The notes under the pieces: generated by a model
Told to the model about the DNA's origin: nothing
Database searches by the model: none
What the model saw: the letters and a program-made list of their open reading frames with translations, nothing else
From: Thalassospira mesophila
GTDB taxonomy: Bacteria; Pseudomonadota; Alphaproteobacteria; Rhodospirillales; Thalassospiraceae
DNA length: 64,000 nucleotides
NCBI RefSeq assembly: GCF_002115755.1
Contig: NZ_JFKA01000003.1
Location: 62,001-126,000 of the forward strand
Reading direction: 5' to 3'
Made by a program: the position numbers and the translations under genes
Shown here: piece after piece, positions 17,622 to 26,713 of the stretch
Layout of the letters: every line of letters begins with the position of its first letter
Numbering within the stretch: position 1 is the stretch's first letter

Positions 17622-17916
17622 GCAATGCCTTGTTTTTGGGGGCTTTGCCTAATAATGGCGTACCCGGTGCCAGTTTGTCATCTTATTCGCATACGGGGCT
17701 TTAACATAAAGAAATTGACGACGGTATGGCTGCAATGATGGTGCGCGGGGTTTGTTAGGTGATATCGGCCACTGGGGTAACGTGCGTCCATGCGGGGCAA
17801 TAGGCCGTAATGTGCGTGTTGGCATTGCGCGGCCTCGCATGGCAAACTACCTGCAGGTAAACAGCCCGTGCTCATAGCCGCTTTGGCCTGTTCTGGCCCA
17901 CAAGCGCCCCGTGCTC
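17622..17916. other. Intergenic stretch without a gene, upstream of the TPR-glycosyltransferase gene
   Basis: Lies between the candidate small-RNA terminator and the TPR-glycosyltransferase start. I see no coding region with family features. The promoter of the minus-strand glycosyltransferase gene must be here. Confidence 0.5.
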
Positions 17917-17947
17917 AAAAAAAACCCCAGCCACAAAGGGCCGGGGT
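17917..17947 (-). terminator. Rho-independent terminator of the candidate small RNA
   Basis: On the minus strand a 9-bp stem, ACCCCGGCC with GGCTGGGGT (one G-U), and a six-base loop are followed by eight T. The same stem has an A-C mismatch and no T-run on the plus strand, so it acts in the minus direction only. Confidence 0.85.
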
Positions 17948-18062
17948 GAGAATGGGAGTGGGAGAATCGCCTGGCGGCGATAATCGAATATTAGAATATT
18001 CTGTCACGACAGCAGCGTCTCCTACTCGTTCGATTGATCTTATGGGTCTTTGGGATAGGTAA
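17917..18062 (-). ncRNA. Candidate trans-acting small RNA
   Basis: No protein gene fits here, yet a strong minus-strand terminator (17917-17947) closes the region. Reading the minus strand toward it there are three compact perfect hairpins: CTGT-CGTG-ACAG, GAATAT-TCTA-ATATTC and ATCGCC-GCCA-GGCGAT. A likely unpaired C/U-rich tract with two CUCCC elements (about 17949-17969) follows, then the terminator. This build resembles alphaproteobacterial regulatory RNAs that pair with ribosome-binding sites. The 5' end is a guess: a CATAAT box at about 18070-18075 (minus) could be the -10. The divergent ilvD promoter must lie nearby. Homology to a known family was not tested. Confidence 0.5.
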
Positions 18063-18272
18063 AATTATGGACATAATCCATTGGGGCAGTACATTTTGCC
18101 TTTTGGCACCATCATCGCTGGCCCAACCGGATTTTTGCCGATAAGCTGTCGGGTATAAAAATACTCGCATGGCAGGTTTGTCGAAACTTTCGGGCAAAAA
18201 ACTGTAAATTGACGCCAAGTCTGTGCTAGAACGCGAGTTCAAAAATATTACGTATAAAGAGAGGTTCGACCC

Positions 18273-20129
18273 ATGCCGGAATATCGGTCCCGTACAACCA
18301 CCCATGGTCGCAATATGGCCGGTGCGCGCGGCCTTTGGCGCGCCACAGGCATGACAGATGAAGATTTTGACAAACCGATTATTGCGGTGGTCAACAGTTT
18401 CACCCAGTTCGTGCCGGGCCATGTGCATCTGAAAGATCTGGGTCAGATGGTGGCGCGCGAAATCGAGGCATCGGGCGGTGTTGCCAAGGAATTTAACACC
18501 ATTGCTGTTGATGACGGTATCGCGATGGGGCATGACGGCATGCTTTATAGTTTGCCGTCACGCGAAATCATTGCTGATTCGGTTGAATATATGGTCAATG
18601 CCCATTGCGCCGATGCAATGGTGTGCATTTCCAACTGCGACAAAATCACCCCTGGCATGTTGATGGCGGCGATGCGCCTGAACGTACCGTGTGTGTTTGT
18701 GTCGGGGGGCCCGATGGAGGCTGGCAAGGTCACGATCGATGGCAAGGAACGCCATCTTGATCTGGTCGATGCGATGGTTGAAGCCGCCGATCCGAATGTT
18801 TCGGACGAACAACTGGCTGTTGTTGAACGTTCGGCCTGCCCGACCTGCGGGTCGTGCTCGGGCATGTTTACCGCCAATTCGATGAACTGCCTGGCCGAAG
18901 CTTTGGGCTTGGCATTGCCGGGTAACGGCTCGGTTCTGGCAACCCACGGCGCGCGCAAGGAACTGTTCCTGGAAGCGGCGCGCACATCGGTTCGGTTGGC
19001 GCGTCGTTATTACGAAGAAGACGACATCACCGCAACGCCGCGCGGTATTGCATCTTTCAAAGCGTTTGAAAACGCCATGGCGCTTGATATTGCCATGGGT
19101 GGCTCGACCAACACCGTTTTGCATTTGCTGGCCATTGCGCGCGAAGCCGAAGTTGACTTCACCATGACCGACATGGACCGTTTGTCGCGCAAGGTGCCGC
19201 ACCTGTCCAAGGTCGCACCGTCCCATCCGCTGTATCATATGGAAGATGTACATCGGGCTGGTGGCATCATGCGTATTCTGGGCGAACTGGAGCGCGGCGG
19301 GTTGCTTCATACCGATGTGCCAACAGTCCATGCCAAAACCATGGCTGATGCCCTTGAAAAATGGGATATCCGGCGCACCAGCAACGAAAAGGTTCAGAAG
19401 TTTTATCGCGCCATGCCCGGTGGTGTGCCCAGCCAGGTAGCCTTTAGCCAGGAACGCTACTGGGACGATCTGGATATGGACGAAAAAGGTGGCTGTATTC
19501 GCGATATGGAACATGCCTATAGCAAGGATGGCGGTTTGGCTGTTCTGTTTGGCAATATGGCGATCAATGGCTGCATTGTTAAAACAGCCGGTGTTGATGC
19601 CAGCATCCTGAAATTTACCGGCCCGGCCGTGATTTGCGAAAGCCAGGACGAAGCCGTTGCCAAGGTTTTAGGCGGTGAAGTCAAGGAAGGCGATGTTGTG
19701 GTCATTCGTTATGAAGGGCCCAAAGGCGGGCCGGGCATGCAGGAAATGCTGTATCCGACCAGCTATCTGAAATCGATGGGGCTGGGCAAGGCCTGCGCCT
19801 TGATCACCGATGGTCGTTTCTCGGGCGGGACATCCGGCCTTTCAATTGGCCATGTATCACCCGAAGCGGCGGCTGGCGGCGATATTGCGCTGGTTGAACC
19901 GGGTGATACCATTGAAATTGATATCCCCAACCGCACCATCCATATCGCAATTGATGATGCCGAAATGGCCGCGCGCCGCGAAGCCATGGAAGCCAAGGGC
20001 ACGGCCTTGGCGTGGAAACCCGCCAAACCGCGCAAACGCAAGGTTACGACCGCCTTGCGGGCTTATGCCGCCCTTGCCACCAGTGCCGATAAGGGCGCTG
20101 TGCGTGACGTAACGCAGGTCGAATTCTGA
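18273..20129 (+). CDS. ilvD: Dihydroxy-acid dehydratase IlvD
   Basis: Iron-sulfur enzyme of valine, leucine and isoleucine synthesis that dehydrates 2,3-dihydroxy-3-methylbutanoate and its homologue to 2-oxo acids. Cluster and metal motifs are plain: [11 protein letters not shown] with Cys122-Asp123-Lys124 and [19 protein letters not shown] with Cys189, Cys192 and Cys195. GRFSGGTSG near 514 is the C-terminal signature. At 618 aa it matches the E. coli enzyme in length and cysteine positions. GAGAGG lies about 8 bases before the ATG. It is monocistronic, with a terminator right after it. No leader peptide rich in Ile, Leu or Val is seen upstream, so no classical attenuation. Confidence 0.97.
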   Translation: MPEYRSRTTTHGRNMAGARGLWRATGMTDEDFDKPIIAVVNSFTQFVPGHVHLKDLGQMVAREIEASGGVAKEFNTIAVDDGIAMGHDGMLYSLPSREIIADSVEYMVNAHCADAMVCISNCDKITPGMLMAAMRLNVPCVFVSGGPMEAGKVTIDGKERHLDLVDAMVEAADPNVSDEQLAVVERSACPTCGSCSGMFTANSMNCLAEALGLALPGNGSVLATHGARKELFLEAARTSVRLARRYYEEDDITATPRGIASFKAFENAMALDIAMGGSTNTVLHLLAIAREAEVDFTMTDMDRLSRKVPHLSKVAPSHPLYHMEDVHRAGGIMRILGELERGGLLHTDVPTVHAKTMADALEKWDIRRTSNEKVQKFYRAMPGGVPSQVAFSQERYWDDLDMDEKGGCIRDMEHAYSKDGGLAVLFGNMAINGCIVKTAGVDASILKFTGPAVICESQDEAVAKVLGGEVKEGDVVVIRYEGPKGGPGMQEMLYPTSYLKSMGLGKACALITDGRFSGGTSGLSIGHVSPEAAAGGDIALVEPGDTIEIDIPNRTIHIAIDDAEMAARREAMEAKGTALAWKPAKPRKRKVTTALRAYAALATSADKGAVRDVTQVEF

Positions 20130-20156
20130 CCCTGGCGGTCGCTATCTGAATTTAAA

Positions 20157-20196
20157 AACCATCCGGTGTGTTTTGGCGTGCCGGGTGGTTTTTTTG
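20157..20196 (+). terminator. Rho-independent terminator after ilvD
   Basis: The arms AACCATCCGG and CCGGGTGGTT (10 bp, one wobble) enclose a 14-base loop and are followed by TTTTTG. Confidence 0.85.
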
Positions 20197-20316
20197 TGGA
20201 AAAGCGTGAAAAAGCGATGCGGAAAATCCGGAAGGGTATTTTTGATTTTCCCAAATGTTTTGTTCCGTGACATGATTTTACCCGGCAATGAAAACCGGCA
20301 AAAACAGGGGGGCGAA

Positions 20317-20958
20317 ATGGAACTTTCGATGCTGATCGGGGCGATGGTTGCCGCCGCGATTTATGTTTTAACGCCCGGGCCTGCCTTTTTGGCGATGCTG
20401 GGGCTGGGTGCGGCACAGGGCAGGGCGGCCAGTGCCGGGTTTTTGTTTGGGCATCTGGCGGGCGATGTTATGTGGGCCGGGTTGGCGCTGGTGGCGATTA
20501 TTGGCTCGCGCGTGATGGACCCGGTGGTGTTTCATGCCTTGGCGATGGTGTGTGGTGTTTATCTGTTCTGGCTGGGGTTTCTGGCGTTGACCGCGCGGCG
20601 CAAGACTGAAGGCGGGGTTGATATGATCATTCGCCGTCCGTGGCGCCGGGGTCTTGTTTTTGGCATCACCAACCCCAAAGGATACCCGGTGGCGGTGGCG
20701 ATGTTTACAGCCCTTCTGGCAAAAAATGCCGATATGCTCGATTGGGGCAGCATGGGCGGGTTGTTGGCGGCATCGCTGGTCGGGTTTATATTGGCCGATC
20801 TGATTTTGATCTGGCTGGTGGGGCTGGGGTTTTTGCGCCGGTTTTATTTGCGTCATCAAATCTGGATCGTGCGCGCCACCGGTTTGATTTTTATCGGTTT
20901 CGCTGTTCAGGCGATCACCAGTTCGCTGCCGGGGCTTTGGCATTGGCGCAAAACCTGA
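20317..20958 (+). CDS. LysE/RhtB family exporter
   Basis: Inner-membrane amino-acid exporter of 213 aa with about six hydrophobic helices. The family signature TPGPAFLAMLGLG follows the first helix (about residues 20-32), and GITNPKGYPVAVAMF marks the middle loop. The reading frame is open from 20173, but ATG 20317 fits the family N-terminus and has GGGGGGCGA just upstream. The substrate (basic or hydrophobic amino acid, homoserine lactone and so on) cannot be inferred. It follows the ilvD terminator and ends near another hairpin, so it is probably transcribed alone. Confidence 0.88.
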   Translation: MELSMLIGAMVAAAIYVLTPGPAFLAMLGLGAAQGRAASAGFLFGHLAGDVMWAGLALVAIIGSRVMDPVVFHALAMVCGVYLFWLGFLALTARRKTEGGVDMIIRRPWRRGLVFGITNPKGYPVAVAMFTALLAKNADMLDWGSMGGLLAASLVGFILADLILIWLVGLGFLRRFYLRHQIWIVRATGLIFIGFAVQAITSSLPGLWHWRKT

Positions 20959-21010
20959 TTGCGCCGCGTTTCTTCCTAATTTAGAAATCATATTTTAAAT
21001 ATAGAAATTT

Positions 21011-21047
21011 CAAGGGGCGCCTGTGTGAAGATGGGCACCCCTTTTAA
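21011..21047. terminator. Terminator between lysE-type gene and thiolase
   Basis: The arms AAGGGGcGCC and GGGCaCCCCTT (one mismatch) are followed by TTTTAAAT on the plus strand. It lies between convergent genes and may serve both directions. Confidence 0.6.
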
Positions 21048-21048
21048 A

Positions 21049-22248
21049 TCAGCTGATGATCTCAAGTGCGAGCGCAATGCCCTGACCACCGCCAATGCAC
21101 AGGGTGACAATGCCGCGTTTAAGGCCATCGCGTTGCATGGAATGGATCAAACGGGTGGTTAAAACGGCCCCGGTGGCCCCAATCGGGTGACCATGCGCAA
21201 TGGCCCCGCCATCAACATTGACGATGTCTTCGGGCAGACCCAGTTCGCGCAGCACGGCCAGCGGTATGGCGGCATAGGCTTCGTTAATTTCGATGCGCTC
21301 AATGTCGCCACGCTGCCATCCCGCGCGATACAGTGCCTGTTGCACGGCGGGGACGGGGGCAATGCCAAACATCGCCGGGGCCAGAGCCGCGACGCCGTAA
21401 GATACCAGCCGTGCCATCGGGCGCAGGCCCGCTTTTGCGGCCGCATCGCGGTTGGCGACAATCATGGCCGCAGCGCCGCTGTTTAACCCCGGTGCGTTGC
21501 CGGCGGTAATGGTGCCATCGGGGCGAAAGACCGGGCGTAGTTTTGCCAGCACATCCATGCTGGTTTCCGGGCGAACCGATTCATCGCGATCAAACGTGAT
21601 TGTTCCTTTTTTACCGGCAATCTCGATGGCCGTAATTTCGCACTCAAACGCCCCGTTTTGCTGGCGGGCTGCAAAGTTCTGGTGCGAGCGGGCGGCCCAG
21701 CGGTCCTGATCGTCGCGCGAGATGTTCTTTTGCGTGATCAAATCTTCGGTGTGCCAGCCTGAATGTTCGCCCGAAAAGGCATCATGCAGGCCGTCTAGCA
21801 ACATGCTGTCCTGTATTTCACCTGGCCCCATGCGATAGCCAAAACGGGCGTTGGGCAGCAAATATGGGGCGCGGTCCATGTTTTCCATGCCCCCCGCGAT
21901 CATGATGGCGCTATGGCCCAGCCATGTTTCACGGGCAGCAGCGGCAATGGCCTCGGCCCCTGAACCACAAACACGGTTTACCGTTACTGCCGGAACCGCG
22001 TCGCCCAGCCCGGCATTAACCACAGCCTGGCGCGCCGGGTTCATTTTGTTGCCTGCCTGCACCACATTGCCCATCACCGCGCCGTCTATTTGGCTGGCGG
22101 ACAGTTTGGCATCGGCCATAACCGCGGCAATAACCCGCGCGCCAAGGTCGGTTGCGGAAACGGGGGCAAGGGTGCCGTTAAATTTGCCAATGGCGGTGCG
22201 GCGCGGGGCGCATAAAACAATATCGGGAAGGGTCATGTCAGGGTCCAT
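21049..22248 (-). CDS. Acetyl-CoA acetyltransferase (thiolase)
   Basis: Thiolase II family enzyme of 399 aa that condenses or cleaves acyl-CoA with acetyl-CoA. The acyl-carrying cysteine is Cys94 in NRVCGSGAEA; the general base is His354 in HGHPIGATGA and the second cysteine is Cys384 in CIGGGQG. All catalytic residues are intact. The start at 22248 (MDPDMTLP) has an alternative at 22236. A divergent MarR regulator and a perfect 20-bp palindrome lie upstream, so expression is probably controlled by that regulator. Whether it works in acetoacetyl-CoA synthesis or in degradation cannot be told: no partner beta-oxidation or PHB gene is adjacent. Confidence 0.92.
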   Translation of the reverse strand: MDPDMTLPDIVLCAPRRTAIGKFNGTLAPVSATDLGARVIAAVMADAKLSASQIDGAVMGNVVQAGNKMNPARQAVVNAGLGDAVPAVTVNRVCGSGAEAIAAAARETWLGHSAIMIAGGMENMDRAPYLLPNARFGYRMGPGEIQDSMLLDGLHDAFSGEHSGWHTEDLITQKNISRDDQDRWAARSHQNFAARQQNGAFECEITAIEIAGKKGTITFDRDESVRPETSMDVLAKLRPVFRPDGTITAGNAPGLNSGAAAMIVANRDAAAKAGLRPMARLVSYGVAALAPAMFGIAPVPAVQQALYRAGWQRGDIERIEINEAYAAIPLAVLRELGLPEDIVNVDGGAIAHGHPIGATGAVLTTRLIHSMQRDGLKRGIVTLCIGGGQGIALALEIIS

Positions 22249-22290
22249 TCATGGCAGGTTGGCGATGTTGCTGCGTGTCGATCCGGGCTA

Positions 22291-22310
22291 TTAAATGCAT
22301 ATGCATTTAA
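22291..22310. promoter_or_regulatory. Perfect palindrome, candidate MarR operator
   Basis: TTAAATGCATATGCATTTAA is a perfect 20-bp inverted repeat between the divergent thiolase and MarR genes. A second, partial copy (CATATGCATG) lies 9 bp further on, at 22320-22329. Size and AT-rich arms fit a MarR dimer site. Confidence 0.7.
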
Positions 22311-22377
22311 TATATAGTCATATGCATGGAATTGGCAATCATCATGCCGCCCTTAACCGCCAACCGGAAAATGCTGT

Positions 22378-22845
22378 GTGACCAAACATGAAAAATCGCC
22401 CCGCCCGGATGCGGCCGCCCTGGCCCTGACCGGCATCTGTATGGCGCATGCCCTGCGCCGGGCAACGCGCGTGGTCAGCCGCGAGTATGATGCCGCCCTT
22501 GCGCGGCACGGGTTGACCATCGGCCAATTTACCCTGTTGGCGCATATTCAACGAATGACAAACCCGTCGGTGCAGGCGGTGGCCGATGCCATGTTTATGG
22601 ACCAGTCGGCCATGTCGCGGGGGTTGCGACCATTAGAAAAGGCGGGGCTGGTGATATTGCGGATGGACCCGGCCGATAAAAGGCGGCGCTTTTTATCGGT
22701 TTCCGATGCCGGTCGCATCGCATTTGATGCCGCCGCCGGCGACTGGCAAAAGGTGCAGTCGCGGTTGCGTGACAATCTGGGGTCGGCAGAGTTTGATATG
22801 CTGCGCAAAACCTTGCTGACGTTTGAGCGCGCTGAAGCTGAATAA
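22378..22845 (+). CDS. MarR family transcriptional regulator
   Basis: Winged-helix repressor of 155 aa. The central region has the helix VQAVADAMFMDQSAMSRGLRPLE (recognition helix around residues 61-83, split here as VQAVADAM...MSRGLRPL), then the wing DPADKRRRFLSVSDAG. It starts at GTG 22378; the ATG at 22371 is in another frame and stops at once. It is divergent from the thiolase gene with the palindrome between them, so autoregulation plus control of the thiolase is likely. Ligands of MarR proteins are often phenolic compounds or acyl-CoA thioesters; a CoA thioester would fit the neighbour but is inference. Confidence 0.88.
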   Translation: MTKHEKSPRPDAAALALTGICMAHALRRATRVVSREYDAALARHGLTIGQFTLLAHIQRMTNPSVQAVADAMFMDQSAMSRGLRPLEKAGLVILRMDPADKRRRFLSVSDAGRIAFDAAAGDWQKVQSRLRDNLGSAEFDMLRKTLLTFERAEAE

Positions 22846-22856
22846 CGCCCGAACAA

Positions 22857-22885
22857 GCAAACCCCGCTGTGATAGCGGGGTTTGC
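22857..22885. terminator. Bidirectional terminator between marR-type gene and ald
   Basis: A perfect 12-bp stem, GCAAACCCCGCT with AGCGGGGTTTGC, around a GTGAT loop between convergent genes. The T-rich tails are weak on both sides. Confidence 0.65.
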
Positions 22886-22913
22886 ACAAAAGAGATTTTG
22901 AGGTGTTATCGGC

Positions 22914-24029
22914 TTATGCCAGCGCTTTTTGCAGCGGCAAATAATCGTAGCCTAGTTCGCGGGCAACGGCCTCATAGGTGATTTTACCGTCATGCACGTT
23001 CAGGCCCGCTGCCAGATGAACATCATCCTGACAGGCATTTTTCCAGCCCTTGTCGGCAAGGGCGAGCATAAAGGGCAGGGTGGCGTTGTTCAGGGCGAAG
23101 GTGGATGTGCGCGCGACGGCACCGGGCATGTTGGCAACGCAGTAATGCACAACATCATCGACAATATAAATCGGGTCGGCATGGGTGGTGGCTTTGGATG
23201 TTTCAAAACACCCGCCCTGATCAATGGCAACGTCCACAATCACCGAACCGGGCTTCATTTTTGACAACTGTTCACGGCGGATCAGTTTTGGTGCGGCAGC
23301 ACCGGGGATCAGAACCGCGCCGACAACCATGTCGGCATCGTAAACCAGGCTTTCGGTATCATCGATGGTGGCATACTGGGTTTTGATGCGCGGGCCGAAA
23401 ACATCGTCCAGATAGGTCAGCCGTTTGATGTTTTTATCAAGAATGGTGACATCCGCCCCCATGCCCACCGCAATACGGGCGGCATTGGTGCCAACCACGC
23501 CACCGCCAATCACAACAACCTTGGCCGGGGAAACACCGGGAACGCCGCCCAGCAACATGCCGCGCCCGCCATTGGCCTTTTGCAGGGCCGCAGCACCCAC
23601 CTGGGGGGCCATGCGCCCGGCCACTTCCGACATCGGGGCCAGTAATGGCAGGCCGCCATTGCGGTCGGTGACGGTTTCATAGGCAATGGCAGTCACACCT
23701 GATTTGATCAGGCCTTTGGTTTGCTCCGGGTCCGGGGCGAGATGCAAATAGGTAAACAGCAACTGGCCGGGGCGCAGTTGTTCATATTCAACCTTTTGCG
23801 GTTCCTTGACCTTGACCACCATTTCGGCATTGGCGAAAATTTCGGCGGCAGTGTCAACAATAGTGGCCCCCGCAGCCTGATAATCGGCATCGCTGCAGCC
23901 AATACCGGCACCGGCACTGGTTTCAATGATCACCTTGTGACCATGGATAACAGCTTCGCGTACGGATGACGGGGTCATGCCGACGCGATATTCATGGTTT
24001 TTGATCTCTCTTGGGACACCGATTAACAT
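22914..24029 (-). CDS. ald: Alanine dehydrogenase Ald
   Basis: NAD-dependent reversible oxidative deamination of L-alanine to pyruvate and ammonia. At 371 aa it is the normal hexameric length. The N-terminal [20 protein letters not shown] is diagnostic, catalytic Lys75 lies in VKVKEPQ and His96 in YLHLAPD. The Rossmann loop [13 protein letters not shown] is at about 172-184. A divergent Lrp/AsnC regulator starts 170 bp away, the arrangement seen where Lrp-type proteins induce ald with alanine. Downstream, a hairpin is shared with the MarR gene. Confidence 0.96.
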   Translation of the reverse strand: MLIGVPREIKNHEYRVGMTPSSVREAVIHGHKVIIETSAGAGIGCSDADYQAAGATIVDTAAEIFANAEMVVKVKEPQKVEYEQLRPGQLLFTYLHLAPDPEQTKGLIKSGVTAIAYETVTDRNGGLPLLAPMSEVAGRMAPQVGAAALQKANGGRGMLLGGVPGVSPAKVVVIGGGVVGTNAARIAVGMGADVTILDKNIKRLTYLDDVFGPRIKTQYATIDDTESLVYDADMVVGAVLIPGAAAPKLIRREQLSKMKPGSVIVDVAIDQGGCFETSKATTHADPIYIVDDVVHYCVANMPGAVARTSTFALNNATLPFMLALADKGWKNACQDDVHLAAGLNVHDGKITYEAVARELGYDYLPLQKALA

Positions 24030-24198
24030 GGTGTGACCTCCCGGATTTGATGTGGCGGGTGGGCTTTTTGCCCGGCTTTTGGTTATCTTTGAACGTTACC
24101 CTAAAATTTTGGCAATTTCCCTTCAATCTGGGCCGCTAAAAATGGTATTGTTGGCAGATTATTTTAAGAAAATGCCATTTTGTCAGGGAAACATTCGA

Positions 24199-24657
24199 AT
24201 GGACATTGATGACCGCGACCGGATGATACTTCGTTTGCTGCAACAGGACGGACGTATCAGCAATGCCGATCTGGCCGAAAAAGTGAACCTGTCGGCTTCG
24301 GCCTGTTTGCGCCGTGTGCGCTTGCTTGAAGAAGCCGGGTTTATTGATCGCTATGCGATGTTGTTAAATCCCAAGCGCATCGGCAAGCCGGGCAATGCCT
24401 TTGTCAATATATCCATCGCCCGGCAAACGCGCCAGGCGCTGGAAGATTTTGAACGCGAAATCCAGTCGGTTCCCGAAGTGGTCGAATGTTATCTTCTGGC
24501 CGGGCAAAGTGATTATCTGGTCCATGTGGTTTACAGCAACACATCGGACTATGAACGCATCCACAGCGAAGTTTTAACCCAGCTTCCCGGTGTGGAGCGG
24601 GTGCAAACCGTGATTACTTTGCGCGAAGTGAAACGTACCACAGAATTGCCCGTGTAA
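24199..24657 (+). CDS. Lrp/AsnC family transcriptional regulator (probable ald regulator)
   Basis: A 152-aa Lrp/AsnC protein. The N-terminal helix-turn-helix DDRDRMILRLLQQDGRI...NADLAEKVNLS...CLRRVRLLEE is followed by a RAM ligand-binding domain (about 65-145) with VVECYLLAGQSDYLVHVV, where the GQSDY-type loop binds amino acids. The open frame begins at 24052, but ATG 24199 gives the standard N-terminus; ATG 24172 is the next alternative. It is divergent from ald, so alanine-responsive control of ald is the simplest reading. Several Lrp-type half-sites could fit the AT-rich 170-bp gap but none is clear enough to mark. Confidence 0.88.
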   Translation: MDIDDRDRMILRLLQQDGRISNADLAEKVNLSASACLRRVRLLEEAGFIDRYAMLLNPKRIGKPGNAFVNISIARQTRQALEDFEREIQSVPEVVECYLLAGQSDYLVHVVYSNTSDYERIHSEVLTQLPGVERVQTVITLREVKRTTELPV

Positions 24658-24740
24658 AAACAAGGGTCTGTTTTCTACCATTTCGCCCTTGTGCGTTGCG
24701 AAAAGCACATATGTTGTTTCGCGCAGAAATATGATCCGTA

Positions 24741-24759
24741 AAATGACTATTGGTCATTT
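24741..24759. promoter_or_regulatory. Inverted repeat, candidate TetR operator
   Basis: AAATGAC-TATTG-GTCATTT is a perfect 7-bp inverted repeat with a 5-bp centre. It lies about 210 bp upstream of the TetR-family gene in the 312-bp gap after the Lrp-type gene. A second dyad, ACAAGGG...CCCTTGT at 24660-24692, directly follows the Lrp stop and has no T-run. Nothing else is seen in this gap. Confidence 0.5.
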
Positions 24760-24969
24760 CCTGTGTTCAAAAAATCAACTGAAATCATGCGATTGTCTGG
24801 ACCTGTTCTTAAAAATGCGACAGTCACATGGTATTGCTGACCGCATGGCTGCATTGCATTTCTGATGTTTGCTGTACAGGAAATGAGGTGCTAGCGGGAA
24901 CCGTTGTTTGACTCTGTGCTTCTTTGCGGGCAATAATCCGCCGGGGAGAAGACCGGGGAAGAACAATTG

Positions 24970-25680
24970 ATGGAAAACGAATGCCTCGTTCGCGCGCGCA
25001 GCCATGAACAAAAGCTGCGTCGCAGGAACGATATAATAGACGCCGCCGAGGCGCTTTTTCTGGAAGGTGAGGGGCAACTGCCGTCTGCGGCGGAAGTTGC
25101 AAAAAAGGCCAACTTGGCCAAAGGCACATTATACCTTTATTTTTCCAGCAAAGAGGCCTTGTTTCTTGAAGTCCTCCGTCGCTTTTTCAAGGGATGGAGC
25201 GAGAATAATCTGGAAGCGATCGAGCAGGAAGCCCTTCTGGTCCCTGCTGATCGTGATGCCTTGCGTGTTGCACGCCAGTTTGTCGATTATCTTGTGCAAC
25301 GATCACGGTTTTTGTATCTGGCATCGCTGTCTCATGGCGTGTTAGAGCAAGGTGCCGATGATGAAAGCGTGTTGATACATAAACGGTATGTGGCCGCGAT
25401 GGTCAAACGTACCGCCGATGCGCTTTCCGAAATTTATGCCATTACCCAACAGCAAGCCCGAAATCTGATGGCAAATTCGTTTGCCCTGATATTGGGGCTT
25501 TGGCAAATGTCACAGGTTCCCGAGCGGGTGGTGGTGCTGATGCGCCAGAATGCCCTTGAAGACATGATCATTAATTTTTCCGACGCGGCCGAAAATGCCG
25601 TTGTCGAATTTTGGCGCGCCGAAATTCCAGTGATGAAAAATACCCGTGTCGAATTACAGGATGCCCCTGCCGTTCTGTGA
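24970..25680 (+). CDS. TetR family transcriptional regulator
   Basis: A 236-aa TetR-type regulator. Residues about 15-60 hold the DNA-binding region: IIDAAEALFLEGEG, SAAEVAKKANLAKGTLYLYFSSKEALFLE (turn and recognition helix around AKKANLAKGTLYLYF). The C-terminal all-helical domain (about 80-215) would bind a ligand. A TTG sits directly before ATG 24970; the ATG is taken as start with GGGGAAGAA about 8 bases upstream. A hairpin terminator follows. The next genes are the polyamine-type ABC transporter on the opposite strand, so a regulatory link is possible but not shown. Confidence 0.88.
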   Translation: MENECLVRARSHEQKLRRRNDIIDAAEALFLEGEGQLPSAAEVAKKANLAKGTLYLYFSSKEALFLEVLRRFFKGWSENNLEAIEQEALLVPADRDALRVARQFVDYLVQRSRFLYLASLSHGVLEQGADDESVLIHKRYVAAMVKRTADALSEIYAITQQQARNLMANSFALILGLWQMSQVPERVVVLMRQNALEDMIINFSDAAENAVVEFWRAEIPVMKNTRVELQDAPAVL

Positions 25681-25702
25681 TCGGAAATTTGGCTGTTAGC
25701 AC

Positions 25703-25738
25703 AAAAGGGGTGATGTCTGATCGGGCATCACCCCTTTT
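25703..25738. terminator. Terminator after TetR gene
   Basis: The arms AAAAGGGGTGATG and CATCACCCCTTTT (13 bp) enclose a 10-base loop. A-run and T-run flanks allow use in both directions. Confidence 0.8.
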
Positions 25739-25795
25739 GCGTTCGGTCATGTGGGCACGGTACGCACCATAAATGCGGAGTATGGACCGGATACA

Positions 25796-25829
25796 AAACA
25801 GCCCCGGTTATATAAAGCCGGGGCTGTTT
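25796..25829 (-). terminator. Terminator after the potGHI-type operon
   Basis: A 12-bp stem, AAACAGCCCCGG with CCGGGGCTGTTT, around a 10-base AT-rich loop. The T-run TTTTGT follows on the minus strand, 42 bp after the permease stop. Confidence 0.85.
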
Positions 25830-25870
25830 GCAAGGTGCTGAGCGGAGGCGTGTTTTGGGTCTTGGTATCG

Positions 25871-26713
25871 TTAGATCGACACGTCGACACTATCTTGGGC
25901 TTGACGGCTGCGTTGCCGTTCTGAACGCATGACAAGGATGCTGGCGATGATGATCAGGATGGAAATGGCAACAATGATCAGGGTGGCCAGTGCGTTGATT
26001 TCCGGTGATACCCCCAACCTGACCGATGAAAACACCTTCATGGGCAGGGTGGTGGAGCCTGGCCCGGCCACGAAACTGGAAATCACCAGATCGTCAAGTG
26101 ACAGGGTGAAGGACAAAAGCCAGCCCGCCATCAGGGCCGGTAAAATCATCGGCAGCGTGATCAGGAAGAAAATCTTGGTCGGTTTTGCTCCCAGATCCAT
26201 TGCCGCCTCCTCGATCGAGCTGTCCATACCGGCAAGGCGGGACTGAACGACAACCGCAACATAGGCAGCACAGAACGTCGTGTGGGCAATGACAATGGTG
26301 GTCATGCCGCGGCCTTCAGGCCAGCCGATAAGCTGTTCCATGGTGACAAATAACAACAGTAACGACAGGCCGGTAATCACATCGGGCATCACCAGCGGGG
26401 CGGCAATCATGCCGGAAAACATGGTGCGGGTTTTAAAACGCCCGAAACGCGACATCACCAGCCCGGCAGGGGTGCCAATGGCAAGGGCCAGGGTTGCCGA
26501 CATAACGCCAATGCGCAGGCTGTTCCAGGCGGCATCGATCATGCCGTCATCCTGAAACAGCTCGACATACCATTTGGTTGAAAACCCGGCCCAGACCGTA
26601 ACCAGTTTGCCTTCGTTAAACGAATAAATGATCACGAGCAGGATGGGCACATAGAGAAAGGCAAAGCCGAAACACAATGCCGAGGTCAGAAAGATTGATC
26701 GTTTGCCGCTCAT
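25871..26713 (-). CDS. potI: Putrescine-type ABC transporter permease (PotI-like)
   Basis: Second inner-membrane permease of a polyamine-type importer; 280 aa and about six transmembrane helices. The ATPase-contact EAA loop reads EEAAMDLGAKPTKIFFLITLP (about 145-165, split here as EEAAMDLGAKP and FFLITLP), close to PotI/PotC. Its ATG overlaps the TGA of the potH-like gene (ATGA), so expression is coupled. It is the last gene of the potG-potH-potI set, followed by a terminator. Substrate assignment (putrescine or spermidine) rests on family resemblance and operon layout. Confidence 0.9.
   Translation of the reverse strand: MSGKRSIFLTSALCFGFAFLYVPILLVIIYSFNEGKLVTVWAGFSTKWYVELFQDDGMIDAAWNSLRIGVMSATLALAIGTPAGLVMSRFGRFKTRTMFSGMIAAPLVMPDVITGLSLLLLFVTMEQLIGWPEGRGMTTIVIAHTTFCAAYVAVVVQSRLAGMDSSIEEAAMDLGAKPTKIFFLITLPMILPALMAGWLLSFTLSLDDLVISSFVAGPGSTTLPMKVFSSVRLGVSPEINALATLIIVAISILIIIASILVMRSERQRSRQAQDSVDVSI

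Noticed and set aside
17941-18060. Resemblance of the minus strand to the 3' end of 5S rRNA (GAGTAGGAGACG, CGCCGCCAGGCG)
   Set aside because: The pieces are too short and wrongly spaced for 5S, and no 23S or tRNA sequence is upstream. A small RNA fits better.
18558-19514. 318-codon open frame antisense to ilvD
   Set aside because: Opposite a highly conserved gene, rich in His, Arg and Gln, with no recognisable domain.
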